Part shown: positions 33,525 to 46,353 of the stretch, piece by piece
Position numbering within the stretch: the stretch's first letter is position 1
Layout of the letters: every line of letters starts with the position of its first letter
Source of the DNA: Suillus spraguei
Lineage: Eukaryota; Basidiomycota; Agaricomycetes; Boletales; Suillaceae
Direction: 5' to 3'
Assembly: GCA_016800925.1 (NCBI GenBank)
Contig: JABCPU010000142.1
Span: 1-64,000 of the forward strand
Length of the DNA: 64,000 nucleotides
Position numbers and translations under genes: made by a program
Notes under the pieces: model-generated
Seen by the model: the letters and a program-made list of their open reading frames with translations, nothing else
Told to the model about the DNA's origin: nothing
The model's database searches: none

Positions 33525-35616
33525 TCAAAATGAATCTGTTGCCAAGCGGAACCTATTCGGATTCTCTACCAACCAGTGCGGCGGTGGGGTCCCCCATAAA
33601 CTCTCATACGCGCTCATCACGTTGAACTTGACCTCACACGTACACTGCTCGAGCTCCCCGGCGTCCACGAACGGCGTCTCTAATGCGGAGTAAAGCTCTT
33701 CCTTATCCTTGACATGGTACACCTGGCACCAAATCTCTACCAGCTTGTGCACAAAATCACCCATGTTACCTTCGCCGCCATCAACGAGCACTACCATCAA
33801 ACAGTCTGCGATCATCTCGTGGTTCCACCCCGAGGGCTGTGCCTCCTCCAGGTCGTCGTCCTCGCAGCGCACGACGTCGCGAGTCTTCTCCCATGATACG
33901 GACGTGAGTGCTGACCGGCTCCGCGCACGTCGCTTCCGAGAGGTCCACACCACTGGCCGTGAGCGGATGACGCGCCCGTCTGCCCCCTTACGCAACATGA
34001 CCATGAGGTCAGGATGTCGGATGCAGCCGTTGACAAAGGCTTGTGCTTTAGCGTCGTTAAGAGATAGAGAGCCGTACAGTGACAGATTGCGCTTCGTCTC
34101 CTCCCACATAGGCCCGAACGACTGAGAACCGCTATCTGTGCAAATGATGGAGTGCCGAGGTGAAGAGAGCGGTATGTCGCTGGGAATAAAACCCGCCAAG
34201 ATAAGTTCTTTCGCACCGTCGAAGCCGTATTCGTACTTTATATACGACTGGGAGAGGGCTGCCTTGGAGAACAAAGAAAATCGGGTCATGGCAATGACTT
34301 CGTCCATCTGGAGAACTGAAGCATAGGCTGATAATCCGCAGATGTATGATATAGATACGTACCGTCTTGCACGTCGTGCGGAGGCAGGAGTAGCAATGGT
34401 CAATTGCCATCATGTGGCCCCAAGCGTGCAAAGGCCACTCCTCACCGCTGGCCTCTTTGAAAACCTTGCCTCCCAAGACCATCACATAGTCACCTTCCCT
34501 ATTGGCACGTAGAACGTCATCCACCGCATCTTTGATATCGTGGACACACAAAGTCTTGACAGCGTTCCAGATCTTTTCCAATGTCACTAAGTCCAGGTTA
34601 TTATCGCTGAGAAGCGCCATGACACTATCGTAGCTCTGAGACAAGAACATAAGGGCTGGCTCCGTGAATATTCCGCGGCGCACATAGGCGTATATGACTT
34701 CCAGTCGTTCATAGTGGTACCTGGAGGCGGATGGAGCGCAGTATCGGGCTAGACGAGATCTAATTTTCTCCAGGAATTCCACAGACTTCTCGCGCAGTAC
34801 TGCCTCCAGAGGATCATCGATAACTGCACCCCGGTCGCTCTCTATAGAATGGAAGGAGACATCACGAACAAGAGATTCGTCGTCATAGCCTGAGCAGTCT
34901 CCTGATTCGTGACCATCGGGATCGTGATCCAAGACCCAAAGTGCATTTTGTGCCTGTAAGATGAGTTGATAGGCCCGCGTCTCGATATAGTACAAGAATC
35001 CTTCGACTTCAGCACGTTTCTTGACGAGGGATTCCCAAAAAGCTTTGTGACCAAAGTCCTATTATTCTGCACGTAAAATTAGGGCTAGGATTCCACTTAA
35101 AATCTTACCATGTCGTTGCTATCATGAAAAAAATCAATGCGGTCAAGTGATACTGGGGACGCCACTTACCCGAAAAAACGCTCAGAGAAGTAGACCCGAG
35201 CTTCTATACATCTTCCGCCGGCACTCAGTGAATGACAGTCAGTTGAAACACATGAAGGTGTGTACCTGGTCAACAAATTATACTTTAGTCTCAGGCAATC
35301 ATTCCATTCCTTGAGGAGCGGAAGGGCAGTGCACCCCAGAATTGTTGTGACATTGCTGCACGCCGGGTTATCGACAAGGGTATCGAGAAGTGAATGATGC
35401 GCCTTGTAGTTGGCATACAGCTTCAGTCGTTCCTAGTAGAACGAGATTTAAACCACCCCATACAGCGCTATCGAAGGTGTGTTTGGACTTTGAGGAACTG
35501 ACCTCATTGTGTCGTGCGCACCAAAGTTGACCGTCAGCAGTCGGCATATCACAATGTATACCAGCAGAATATAAGGCAGCGCAGAAATCACGTTTTTTCT
35601 TGGGCGATTTTGACAT
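33525..35616 (-). CDS. Conserved-looking hypothetical protein with N-terminal Cys/His cluster
   Basis: Not recognised. Six exons, complement(33525-34307, 34363-35058, 35109-35118, 35170-35223, 35266-35432, 35503-35616), 607 aa, phases consistent. The start MSKSPKKKRDFCAALYSAGI opens a C-x8-C-x9-C-x2-H cluster (residues about 11-32, FC..HC..WCARH), which could bind one zinc ion. Exon 4 is only 10 nt (C AAC GAC ATG), needed to join ..SERFFG to NDMDFGHKAFWES. The rest is helical, with acidic and Ser/Arg-rich stretches (SRKRRARSRSALTS), and no known catalytic motif. Intron phases 0/2/2/0/0 and the long conserved-looking frame support a real gene. I have a vague memory of similar mushroom proteins but cannot name a family. 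Confidence 0.7.
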
Positions 35617-36534
35617 GGTTTGAAGAAGACAACTTGATACCGTTGGTGGCGTACTTTGAGTGCCATCGAGAAACCGGCGAAAAAAAGGTTTTCATAGATA
35701 ATATTGACAAAATCAGATCAAAAATCTATGAAAACATTTATTCTAAGACAAAGTGATACATAACTGGGAGCAAAGTGATAAGTCTGATGGCGCAAGTGTG
35801 ACCCATGGTAGATAATTATCGATGATGATACATTGCAATATTATGTAATATCTAGCTGCTAAGGTATGTGCAAACCGCTACAAGTCTTTGTCTCGCTCTT
35901 TCACTGAACTCTTTCATTGTTCAGAATCCTTCCTCTACCAAGATCCTTCCTTTCTTTTTGGTAGTTCTTCTGGTTCATCCTCCCTTTATGGCCCTTTCTC
36001 CTTGGCCTTCTTTGGTGGACCCTCTTCCCTGACTCATTGGTGGACCCTCCCTCCCATGTATCACTTTCCATCCTCCTTTCTTGTTACATGACCTACTATA
36101 TACCACTTTGTAGTACATGTACACATTTGTCAATAAAACTTGGTTTTTGAAAATAAATTATCATAATCATTTATAGTATTCAGCACCCTTGAGTTATTGG
36201 TCAGTTTGTCCGAAGCACTAAAGCTTTATTACTATGGTTGGTGGACATTTGCCAACTTACATAATAGCTAATTGCAAACTGACTATTGAGATTGTACATT
36301 AGGCCATCTGAGTGTGGAAATGCTCGAAAAGCAGCTTTTTGAGTGTTTGATTTAGTATAGATCAGGTCGTGCTCACATACAGGACAAGACCATACCTAAA
36401 ATGTACAAATTGTTATGTTTTTGTCAATGGAGATCAGACTGAGGCTCAGCTGCATTATCACAACGAAATCTGCATTATCAAGTCTAGATAATAGACTGAG
36501 TGACAAGGATGACTGTACTAAATTAAGTGGTAGT
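35617..36534. other. Intergenic region, no supported gene
   Basis: About 0.9 kb, AT-rich, with T/C-rich stretches near 35930-36090. No gene seen. It should hold the promoter of the Cys/His-cluster gene. Confidence 0.45.
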
Positions 36535-37294
36535 GTAGCTGTTAAGACCGTACTCAAAGGGAGAGAGATCTGAAGGGCTTTGGCCTCAGTTCGTGCACTG
36601 TGCCCCTTTCCCGAGTAATGCCCCTTATTTCAGGGAGAAGGTATATGTCCGAAGATCCGGAAGGAGTTGTGTGACGGATCCGGACATCTGAAGGTATCAG
36701 ATATGATACGTCTGAAGGTTATCCGGAACATAGGAATAGAACGAGGATTAAGACTAGCTTTGGAATGAGTCCCTAACTAGAAACTAACAGAGATAGACTA
36801 TCCGAAGATAGAGTCGGAGATATAGACTATAGGAATCAATCCCAAGTCTCAGAAAATGACTTAGAGCGGAAAGTGACTTAAGTCTGGAGGAAGCAGAATG
36901 AGCAGAATCTAAGATGATATTCAAACTAAGGTTCTATGGAGATCTACAAGTGGTTTATATACTGTAAGTATCTAATACAGATAATCAACAAGTCCGGGAC
37001 CGAGGGCTATGTACGAAGTGTAATGGAAGTCTATTAGTTAATGTGCAGCAGATCAGTAAGCACAAATCAGAAATGAAACACAGGTAACAGATCAGTGACA
37101 CAGGACGGAAGTATACACAGCTGGAATACCGGAAACAGGAGGAATGATGAAAGGAGATAGACGCAGATATACACAAGGGAGTTAGAGTGCGAGAGGTGGG
37201 CACATTCGGATGGGTGATCCGGACAGGATCTGTGGGCCAGACGGAAATAGAATTGATCGGATCTGAGATTAGAAGTATGGTATATGACAGTAGC
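36535..37294 (+). mobile_element. Solo LTR 1 with 5-bp target duplication
   Basis: The LTR is 36540-37289 (750 bp), starting TGTTAAGACCGTACTC and ending GTATATGACA. It is flanked by GTAGC on the left (36535-36539) and right (37290-37294), a 5-bp target-site duplication. A second, diverged copy in the same orientation is at 38660-39429. No internal retrotransposon genes adjoin it, so it is a solo LTR left by recombination. Confidence 0.85.
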
Positions 37295-38654
37295 GACTAT
37301 AGTCAATCACATCCTCTTTTCAAGATATGCATAATGTACTTATGCCACCTCTCCAATAGATGTGGTGTAGTCATGATTGTGTCTGTAATGAAAAGGAGTA
37401 GTTTGTCGTACATATTTCTAAAGGCTGCTGCAGAAAAATTGATACCTCATCGAACTCTATCATGGTGCTCTTGAAGTCAACAGAATACAGCAGCACTGGA
37501 CGTTGCAAAGATGTTATTGAGTGATTCCACACTATCAACATAAAGACCATATCCGGCAGTCCATACAGCATCCAGAGCGACGTCGGCGACACTGATATGC
37601 TCAAAGGCATACTGGATAGTCTGAGAATTGTTATCGCTAAGCTATTTGAAATCAGAAGTGTCTGAGGAAATATCTGAAAATATACTGATAAAATCTTCCC
37701 ATAAATGAAAGCTAGGGTGGTTTCGTCGATAAGGTCAGGAATCAAGGCTTGTTTGTGTGTGGTCTTGTCTTCTTCAGACCAGACTGACAAATGGAGACCA
37801 TGGGCCCGTTGAATGACCCCACAAGCAACATTCCCGAAACTGGACATGAGCTCTGTAATGGGCGCAGTAATCACTTTGTATAGAGCACTGAAGTTCTCAA
37901 GTGCCCAATCTCGCCCTGAAGCTGAAATTAAACATATTGTTAGTAACTTAGTATGATACTATCAAACATTTTTGAGACTTACCACCACATGAATCGAGTA
38001 GTGCTGCGCGTGAAGTAGCTTGCTTTGTGGAGGTTGTCAGCATGCAACATTGATTTAATGCGTCTTTCAACACGAGTTCGCTTGCAGCCTCCACAATAGC
38101 CTTGTGGATCACATTTTTTGGGTCATACTTACCTTGTGGTGATTGTACAACTAGTGGCGTGGAGGCTGATGGTGCAGGTACTGATGTTGATGCTGCCACC
38201 AATATCGATGTCGGCAGTGCCGATACTCTAGGTAACGACAAATCTGATACAGATACCGTCAATCATGGTGGCCTGACTGGCGGAAGAGCATATTTGCGGG
38301 AGATTCTCCTTTGGATGCCCGATTCTCCTACTCTCTGTTACAGTCAGCAACGATAGGAGAACAAAAATGAAGGACACTTACATACACTACTCCGTCCATA
38401 AACTCTTCCTCTTGGAAGCACATTGGCGCTAAACTATAGGCAACCTGGAATTTAGGTGCCTGGCAGCTCCAAACATTTTGATCTGGCCCTGCCACCCTAG
38501 GGTAGTCCCCAGATAGCAGGGACCTCCTAGGGGCAGGAATCTCACCATGGAAGCCAGGAGGAAAGATGGTGGTGTTCATGAACGGTTGTTGCTGGTACTG
38601 TTGCTGGGGCTGATGCTGGAGCTGGAGCTGGAGCTGAGGCTGGTACTGCTGCTG

Positions 38655-39434
38655 CTGGTTGTTAAGACTGTACTCAAGGGTAGAGAGATCCGAAGGGCTT
38701 TGGCCTCAGTTCGTACACTGTGCCCCTTTCTTGAGTAATGCCCCTTATTTCAGGGAGGAGTTATTCGTCCGAAGACCCGGGAGGAGTTGCGTGATGGATC
38801 CGGGTGTCCGAAGGTGTCGGATATGATACGTCCGAAGGTTATTCGGAACGTAAGGGGAGGACAGAGATTAAGGCTAGTTTCGGAACGAGTTCCTAACTAG
38901 AAACTAATGGAGATGGACTATCCGAAGATAGAGTCGGAGGTATAGACTATAGGAATCAATCCTAAGTCTCGGAAGGTGACTTTAAAGCGGAGAGTGGCTT
39001 AAGTCCGGAGAAGGCAGAATGAGTAGAATCTAAGATGATATTTGAACTAAGGTTCTACGGAGATCTACAAGTGGTTTATATACAGTAAGTATCTAAGACG
39101 GATAATCAGCAAGTCCGGGACCGAGGGCTATGTACGAAGTGTAACGGAAGTCTATTAGTTATTGCACAGCAGATCAGTAAGCATGAATCGGAAATGAACA
39201 CAGGAAACGGATCAGTAACACAGGACGGAAATATAAACAGCCGGAGTACCGGTAGTAGGAGAAATGACGAAAGGAGATAGACGCAGATGTTCACCAGGGA
39301 GTTAAGGTGCGAGAAGTGAGTACATTCGGATGGGTGGTCCGGACAGGATCTGTGGACCGGACGGATATGGAAACGATCGGATCTGGACGGATATGATCGG
39401 ATCTGAGATTAGAAGTATGGTATATGACACTGGT
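38655..39434 (+). mobile_element. Solo LTR 2 with 5-bp target duplication
   Basis: The LTR is 38660-39429 (770 bp), starting TGTTAAGACTGTACTC and ending GTATATGACA, the same family as LTR 1. It has its own flanking duplication CTGGT (38655-38659 and 39430-39434), which differs from that of LTR 1, so the two are separate insertions and not the ends of one element. It interrupts a CTG/CAG-rich tract encoding Gln on the minus strand. Confidence 0.87.
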
Positions 39435-39875
39435 GCTGATACTCCTGCTGGTACTGTGGCTGTAGCTGCTGGTGCTGGTGCTGGTACTGTGCCACTTGGT
39501 GATGGAGCTGGGGCGCTTGGTGATGGAGCTGGGGATGGGGATGAGGCTGGGAATGAGGCTGGGGCTGGGGCTGGGGTTGGTGATGGAGCTGGTACTGCAC
39601 TGCTTGGGACAGCTGGTTGTTGGAGACGTCATGAGGATTTTGATAGAGAATTTGTTGATGTTGTCATAATGTATGGGTTGCGGTATATCACTTGCACTAC
39701 CTAACTGTGAGGTCGAAGAATTTCCAGCGATGTTTAATCCATCCTGTTGAATGACAGGCAAATCCTATAGGAAAAAATATTAGTGGTTAAGATTATTCAA
39801 ATGGATTATGCACCTTTGTTGTAGATCGCCAACTTTTGCGACATTGTCATGAAGAGGCATTTGACATCGTCATCA

Positions 39876-39908
39876 GTGGTGGTGGTGGTGGTGGTGGTGG
39901 TGGTGGTG
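39876..39908 (+). repeat. (GGT)n microsatellite
   Basis: About eleven GGT/GTG units in a row between two segments of the broken minus-strand gene. Simple-sequence repeat; likely variable in length. Confidence 0.8.
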
Positions 39909-42618
39909 TGGGGGTGCAGAAGCAAGATGATTATCGATGCTGCTTACTCGTGTACTCAAATGCAATTGGCTGCTTTGATAGGAACAAAGTTAAATGATAT
40001 TCATGAGGCGCCAGATGCAGTACAAACATTGATACACAACAAATGAATTCAAAAGCACCATGGGCGCCTGATACATTTGGGGTGAAATTCATGAAGCTAC
40101 AGAAATTGTTGCATGTTGAACAAATTGCAAGAAAATACAACTAATGACACAACCTTGCTAGAAATTATGAGCACGATGGCTTAGGTGGGGAAAACACGTC
40201 ACACACCTGGGAAGAGAATTACACACAGCCTGGCCCTGTGTTTGCAATCACCCGCATCATCGTCTTCGGACTGACCCTTGCAAGAATCAGCTGATAACAC
40301 CTTTGGAATGCCAGTGTGAAAGGCATGGTCCACGAGAGCGTTCAGATCCTTGTCAAGATTATTCAATGCAATGCGCTCAGATTCTGTGGATGTGGCAAGA
40401 TAATCAAAGTCAGCAACAACTTCATCATCATCCCAATCAACGAGCATGTTCATAAACAATTCAACTTCTTCGGCTTTTACACTGAAAAGCTCTTTCTCCT
40501 TCGCATGAATGTATTGGTGAAGGCGCCTCAGCTGTGAGGCCTCCTCCATCTCCCACTGGGAGACGGCAAAATGGGCCCATTAAGTTTTGTGGGCAGCCTC
40601 CTTGTATGCGATCACATAGTGAACTCCATCTTGATCAAAGTGTTGCAAGCCTCACGAAAATACTTCTTGATCCTAGAAAATACAGAATTTAGTATGATTC
40701 AATGCCTCCTAAGTTGCAGCCTGATTACCATGGTACCATCTTCGGTATCACTAGAGTTGCCACAGTAAGGCCTACTAAGCAACTGTGTGAACTTGCATTT
40801 ATCTTTGATAGAGAACTTAATCCTCCTGTAAGGTCCATGTCTAGGCCATTCAAGTCTCTTTTGGGCACAGAATGGCCCGACCTGTCCTGATGCGACACCA
40901 GGAGTATGAGCTGATTCCCCAGAGGAAGCAGACTCATCATAATCTAAATATTTGTTGGGGGAGGATAGATGGTTACTACTGAGGGGAGAAGAACTTCCTG
41001 GTGGGTCATCAAAAATACAAGGGCTTCTGGGGGGAGGAGTACTAGTTCTTTGACTGCGTGGAAAACTTGTTGAGACAACAGTCGTTCCTTGACCATCAGA
41101 AAATTTGGAGTTTCTGGGGGTGGGCACTCTTTAACTGTCCTGTCAGTTGAATATATATTGGCATCTTGTAGTCTTGATATCTATAAAGAACCTACCTGAG
41201 TGCTTGTTGCTTTGATATCTGGTATACATTTGTTGAGAGCCTACGAACAGTGGAGTTCAAAAGACTTGGTACTTTTCATTCATATCATGGAGTACCATAG
41301 TGCTGCACAACAGATCGCTCCGCAGCCTAGAAACTATGACCCATACGGTCCCGGATTTTTTCAAGAATCTACCAATGATCTTAGTGATGCCCATCCAAGG
41401 TTAGCATTTGAGGTTTTACTGCTACTTACTCTGCCAGCATGATGCCTCACACTGATCCCAGTATTAGGACTGACATTGGTAGTGTGTTTTGCCCATAATC
41501 ATTTTGATTTGCATGAGGCAGTCGCGGACCATCTTAATTGATCATGTTATCACCGAAACATGATACTTCCTGCACCCAGAGGATTAAAATGTGTGCCAGA
41601 AAGTAATGTACGTGCACAATATCACCCCAGATCTGGATACCACTATGTTCTCCCTGACCATCTGCCTCCCCACAATCTCTTTCAAGAAATGCAGGACCAT
41701 CGCCTTCAGCCTGAACGACATGTGAACCCATGGTACCCATTTGACGGCCCGGGAGAATGGTCACTAGCGAAGTTTTTAGTTGAAAATCTATCACAAACTC
41801 AGATAGAGCAATTCTTGAAGTTGGAATTGGTGCATTCATGTCAATTCCAGTCTCTCGGTCTGATAACCATCTATCTGTTCCATCTTCTAGTTCAAGACAC
41901 GAGAGCAACCACAATTCAAGTCAAAGGATAAGTTGTTCTATTACTTGAAGCAACTTCCTGGACGTGGACTGAAATGGCAGTGTACTGAGTTCCGTCTGAA
42001 GGGTTATGAGACTGAGCAGCCAATTCACCTCATCTGGAGAGACAGTTTAGAAGTTGTGAAGCAGCTTTTTCAAATCCAGTTTATGCAAATCATATGTGTT
42101 ACGATCCTCACTGTATCTACAATGGACAGGAGTGCAAAATTGGAGAGTTCTGGACATCAGATGATGCTTGGAATATACAGGCATGCATTTATTTTCATTC
42201 CTAGTCGCATCACTAAATCCTCAGACCTCGTAGGATGAGCTTCCTGAAGGTGCTACTATTGTACCAATTATCACTGCTTCAGATAAGACTCCTGTCACAC
42301 AGCACACTGGCGGACTAGAGATGCACCCATTATTCATGACCATCGGAAACATCCAATCTGATGTCCGAATGAAAGCTACATCGCATGTGTGGTGATGCGT
42401 TGCATTTATGCTGGTACCAAAATTCCTTGTCCACTCGGACTATCAGACCCTTCTTCAGACATGCTTGTGGCACAAATGTGTTGACCTCATCTGCTCAAAG
42501 CTCAAGATCGCTGCATGCATGTGTTAGTGAATTCATGGTCGATCCTTCGGCACATAGGCATTTTTGCTTTACCCCCCTCATTAGTCATATCACTGATCTT
42601 CCTGAACAACTGATAATC

Positions 42619-43429
42619 GTGTGTGTTAGCGACCTAGCCAGGTGCTAATGAACTTGAGTGGTGTCTGCGACGGGCGCTCTATCAAGAGCGGCAGCCCATG
42701 CATATCAGTCTCCTAGCGCGGAGTGCGCTAGTTGCGTCAGTCAGAGGTGGGCGCTACGTGCTGTCTCATGACCTATGTCACAGAGATGAGGTTCTTGACA
42801 ACGATCAAAGACGTAGAAGCGATGAGTTTCTACGAAGTTCGAATAGAGATGATAAGCTTATGAAAAGCTTATCGAAAGGAAGTTCAGGGTTGAAGATCAA
42901 GTAGATTCAAGTTAAAGAAGTACAAAGGTTATCTGCGCGTATTTATACATAAGATTGAAGCGGAGCGTGAATACATAAGTATCGCTGAATTAGGTATGAA
43001 GTCAGATAACCACTAGGAAGATGCATGCTCGTAAATGAGTCAGAGGCATATGAACCAATGAATGCACGCATGTGCGAAAGGGAGTCATAAGTGCGGAGCC
43101 AAGGGTATAAAGGGTACGAGCCAATGAGGCGATGCACGAGTCAAGAAAGGTAAACAATGAAAGGATAAAGCATAAGACGATACCAAGATGTCCTTGAGAA
43201 CAGACGAGGGGTTTTTGTGAACCAAGAGAGTGCATGTGAAGAGGGCGTGTTCAGTGACGATGGAGGAGGCGAGCATAGGTGAGCATAGGCGAGGTAAGGA
43301 GTGACAATGGCAAGCCAGACAAGGTAGCGGAGGACGAGGATGGAGGCCTCGTCGGGACGAGAGTAGATGGCAACACATAGGAGGAAAAATGATAGTAGGG
43401 GCGCAAGAAGGTGTTCTTGTAACAGCATG
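42619..43429 (+). mobile_element. Solo-LTR-like insertion 3 in the Plavaka gene
   Basis: The insert is 42624-43424 (801 bp), starting TGTTAGCGACCTAGCC and ending TTCTTGTAACA, so the ends form TGTTA..TAACA. The flanks are GTGTG on the left and GCATG on the right; the interrupted reading frame (..L-I-I-A-C-V-S-K..) predicts GCGTG as the original site, so each copy has lost its CpG by one C-to-T type change on opposite strands. Joining the flanks restores the transposase frame. No protein-coding content of its own is recognised. It differs in sequence from LTRs 1, 2 and 4. Confidence 0.8.
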
Positions 43430-44120
43430 TGTTTCCAAGAACTCATCTCCCATCATGATGGCCACTCAGGAGGAGTTTGGGGATGCCATAACATATCCTC
43501 CCCATAACAGAGTTAATACATATGAGCTCATCCGCAAGCTCTGTGATAGAGTCGACCCCTGGGATCTCTACACCTTCCTTAAAGAGGCGAAAAAGTTGCA
43601 CCTGAGTGGCGTGCACCTACCATTCTGGAGAGACTGGAGATGCTCAAACCCGGCAAAATTCCTCACCCAGAAATTCTTCATGCCCTCCACAAGTTCTTCT
43701 TTGACCACGTCCTCAAGTGGGTCAAGGAGGTCATGGGGCATGAGCTTGATTTATGATTTCAGAGTCAGCATAAGCGTGTGGGCATATGTCATTTCACATC
43801 CAGCATCTCACATGTCAAGCAAATGACTGGCAGAGAGCATCGCGATATCCAGCGCACTATAGTACCTACAATGTGGGGAACTTTAAATCCTGTATTCATT
43901 CGTGTGGTTTGTGTGATGATCGATTTCATCTATCTCACACAAAATCTGGTTCATACTGATGCATCAATTAAGGACATGTCGACTGCGCTTTCCGACTTCC
44001 ACAATCATAAGCAAGCCATCCTCAATGCAGAGGCCTGATGAGGAAAAGGTGGAGCTAAGGAGGACTTTTTTATTCCCAAACTAGAGCTTATGCAGAGCTT
44101 CGCTCCCGCAATCTCACATG

Positions 44121-45575
44121 TCGGCTGTTACAGTCGTATGTGCCCCTATTCATTTTTCGTCTCCTTTACCTTGTATATTACGTAACATGACTCTGACTCA
44201 TATGTTCAACACATCTGTACTATAGTCGCCTTCCTTCTTTGGATACGCACTTACATTCCCACGTCTCTCTTGGTCCGTGCGCACATATTGGCTTATTTAA
44301 GCACGCTGTATTATGCCTGTATACCTTACTTTAATCTTACTGGGTTTTACATACCTGGAATATCCTTCGCTTAGGTCTCCAACCTAAGTCGTCTGAATCG
44401 TCTCTAAGTCTAAGCACTCCTTAGCCTTAGTCTCTATTCTACCGATGTAAAGATACAACCTAGCTTGGGCTGTAGATAAACCACTGCCTAAACTAGTATG
44501 TTAGTCTTGTGCTCCATCTAGTCTGCTTCACTTGTAAGAACAAGAGTGTTCGACCCTAAAGGGGGATGCCTATTTAGTATGGTCAAGTTCAAGTCTAACT
44601 TATTTGCGAAACAAGCATCCAAGTCAGCAGTAAGTTGCCGCAGTCAGCGATGATACTGCCAGAACTAGCGTCGTGCGTAGCGGTGCTACCGTCATCAAGA
44701 TAAAGCCAGTAACAGTTGCGTCTAGCGAGCGATGTCGAGCGGTGGTCTCAGCGGTAGCGGTAAGGTTGGGAGCAGTGCAAAGAAACAGTAAAGAAGTCCA
44801 CGGTACTTTCAGCAGTAAAGTAGCGGAGCGTGAGAAGTTCAGTCAAAAGTAACAATCAAAAATCCAGCGGTATGCCGGTGGTAACAGAGAACGAGCGTGA
44901 TGTATTAACGAGTGATAAGGAAACTTTAAAGACTATGTCCACTACTGGGTAGATCCAGAGCTAGACAATAATCCTGACCTATAGTACGTGCAATGGTGTA
45001 AAATCAGGTACTTGTATCATGCGGGGTACGCGGTGCTTATATCCTAATTTGTATGTACTCGGAATACTCTAGGTGAGATCAGTAGCGCTGGAGTGTAGTA
45101 ACCGCCATAAGTAAACATAGCGCGAGGCGCTGCGGCACGAGGCAACATGTAATAATGCTTGCCATGGAATCAGTGATAAGGAACAGAAAACAAACTACGC
45201 ACCAAATGGAGCTATGCGGACGCGCAAGGACATGGAAGGACACCGGTTCGTGGAACATGGTGCGGCAGTCGGTACAGTGTGCAGTAAGTGTGGGATGCTG
45301 CTGGTACTGCTAAAGGGGTAAGAAGGCCATGGACTAGTGGTAACTCCTGTAGACGTGAGACGAGTGTCAAAATATGGGGTTTTAAGCCCAGCGCCAATAT
45401 GTTCATTACACCGATCATCTTAGAGTCGCCACTCTTCGACTGAACCCTTGATCCTACTTGGAACCTTTCCTAAGTAGTAGTACTTGTTCTCTTTTGAATG
45501 CAGTCGAACCTCCCAGCAGACCGTCTGTGTCTTATCACTGTCGCTGGTGACGCCATCCCAGTTCATAACATCGGC
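44121..45575 (+). mobile_element. LTR-type insertion 4 in the Plavaka gene, 1,445 bp
   Basis: The insert is 44126-45570, starting TGTTACAGTCGTATG and ending CAGTTCATAACA, flanked by a perfect 5-bp duplication TCGGC (44121-44125 and 45571-45575). Deleting insert plus one duplication gives ..SHVG-SLIQYSADVLERL.. in the transposase frame. It is long for a solo LTR of this size class, has no recognisable internal genes, and could be a non-autonomous LTR element whose internal part is short or lost. The ORF starting near 45498 crosses its right boundary and is therefore a chimera. Confidence 0.82.
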
Positions 45576-46353
45576 TCCCTTATTCAATACTCAGCAGATG
45601 TTTTGGAACGTCTTCTCATCACCCACTGCAAACATACTTTTGAGAAGACCAGTCGACAGAAGGATTTCATTCAACAGATTGCGCGAATCCTTGATCAGGA
45701 GAAGACAATCTGTCTCTTCGAGCTTTACACCCTATTGGCTTCGTCACCAGCATCAGCCTCTGATTCTACCAGCAATGATCCTCTTATTTGTGCTATTTTC
45801 ACAGAAGATGATGAAGTCGCTGGTCCAGAAGTAGACCCCACACTAGCTTGGGTTTGTCATGCAAATCCAGATGCTCAATGATGACTACACGCCCCACGCC
45901 CAGTATGCAACTATTTCTTGAAAGGAATCATGTCCAATGATGCGAAAATCGCTTTCAACATTACCATCAACCCAGATCACAAACGCTTGACCATTGACCA
46001 ACTTCAAATGCTATATAACCTCATTGACTTCTCGCAGACTCTCTACCAGTACTTTGCTATCAACAACCATGGAGATCTTAATGTGCAGAATAGCCAGATA
46101 TTCTTCAACGCTTGGTTCAAGTTTCGCATTCAGCTACATTCAGCCTTCCATGAACATACCATCATGCCTAGTCAACTGTTGCAAGCTGAACCCCCTCCAG
46201 CGGGTTCTCTTATGGCCGCTGTAATACTGTTCTTGTTCAGAACAGGGGCAATGGTGTGTCCGATTCTAAAAATTTGTGGCATATATTAACCTTGAGTTCA
46301 TTTCATAGTTCCCTATGTAGTTCAAGTCCGAGCTGTGTTCCAGCCGAGTACGC

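Larger units (their letters stand above)
37371..41127 (-). pseudogene. Repeat-associated gene, broken, split by a solo LTR
   Basis: Minus-strand coding remnants in order from the right: a Ser/Pro-rich segment (SQRTSTPPPRSP, GPYRRIKFSIKDKCKFTQLL), a helical acidic segment (MEEASQLRRLHQYIHAKEKE..DWDDDEVVADFDY), a Gln/Pro/His-rich tract, then IFPPGFHGEIPAPRRSLLSG, KYDPKNVIHKAIVEAASEL, FGNVACGVIQRAHGLHL and TIQYAFEHISVADVALDAVW. The last part is loosely reminiscent of the DUF6532 proteins of mushroom genomes, but this is weak. Frames change several times, and the Gln-rich tract is split by solo LTR 2. The right end is close to the Plavaka-like gene on the other strand, so it could be a second gene of that element; I cannot show it. 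Confidence 0.5.

Noticed and set aside
36540..39429. LTR 1 and LTR 2 as the two ends of one retrotransposon
   Set aside because: Each is flanked by its own different 5-bp duplication, and the 1.4 kb between them is gene remnant, not retrotransposon sequence.
45498..45881. 127-codon ORF as a separate gene
   Set aside because: Its first part is the right end of insert 4 and its second part is Plavaka transposase; it is a chimera across an insertion boundary.
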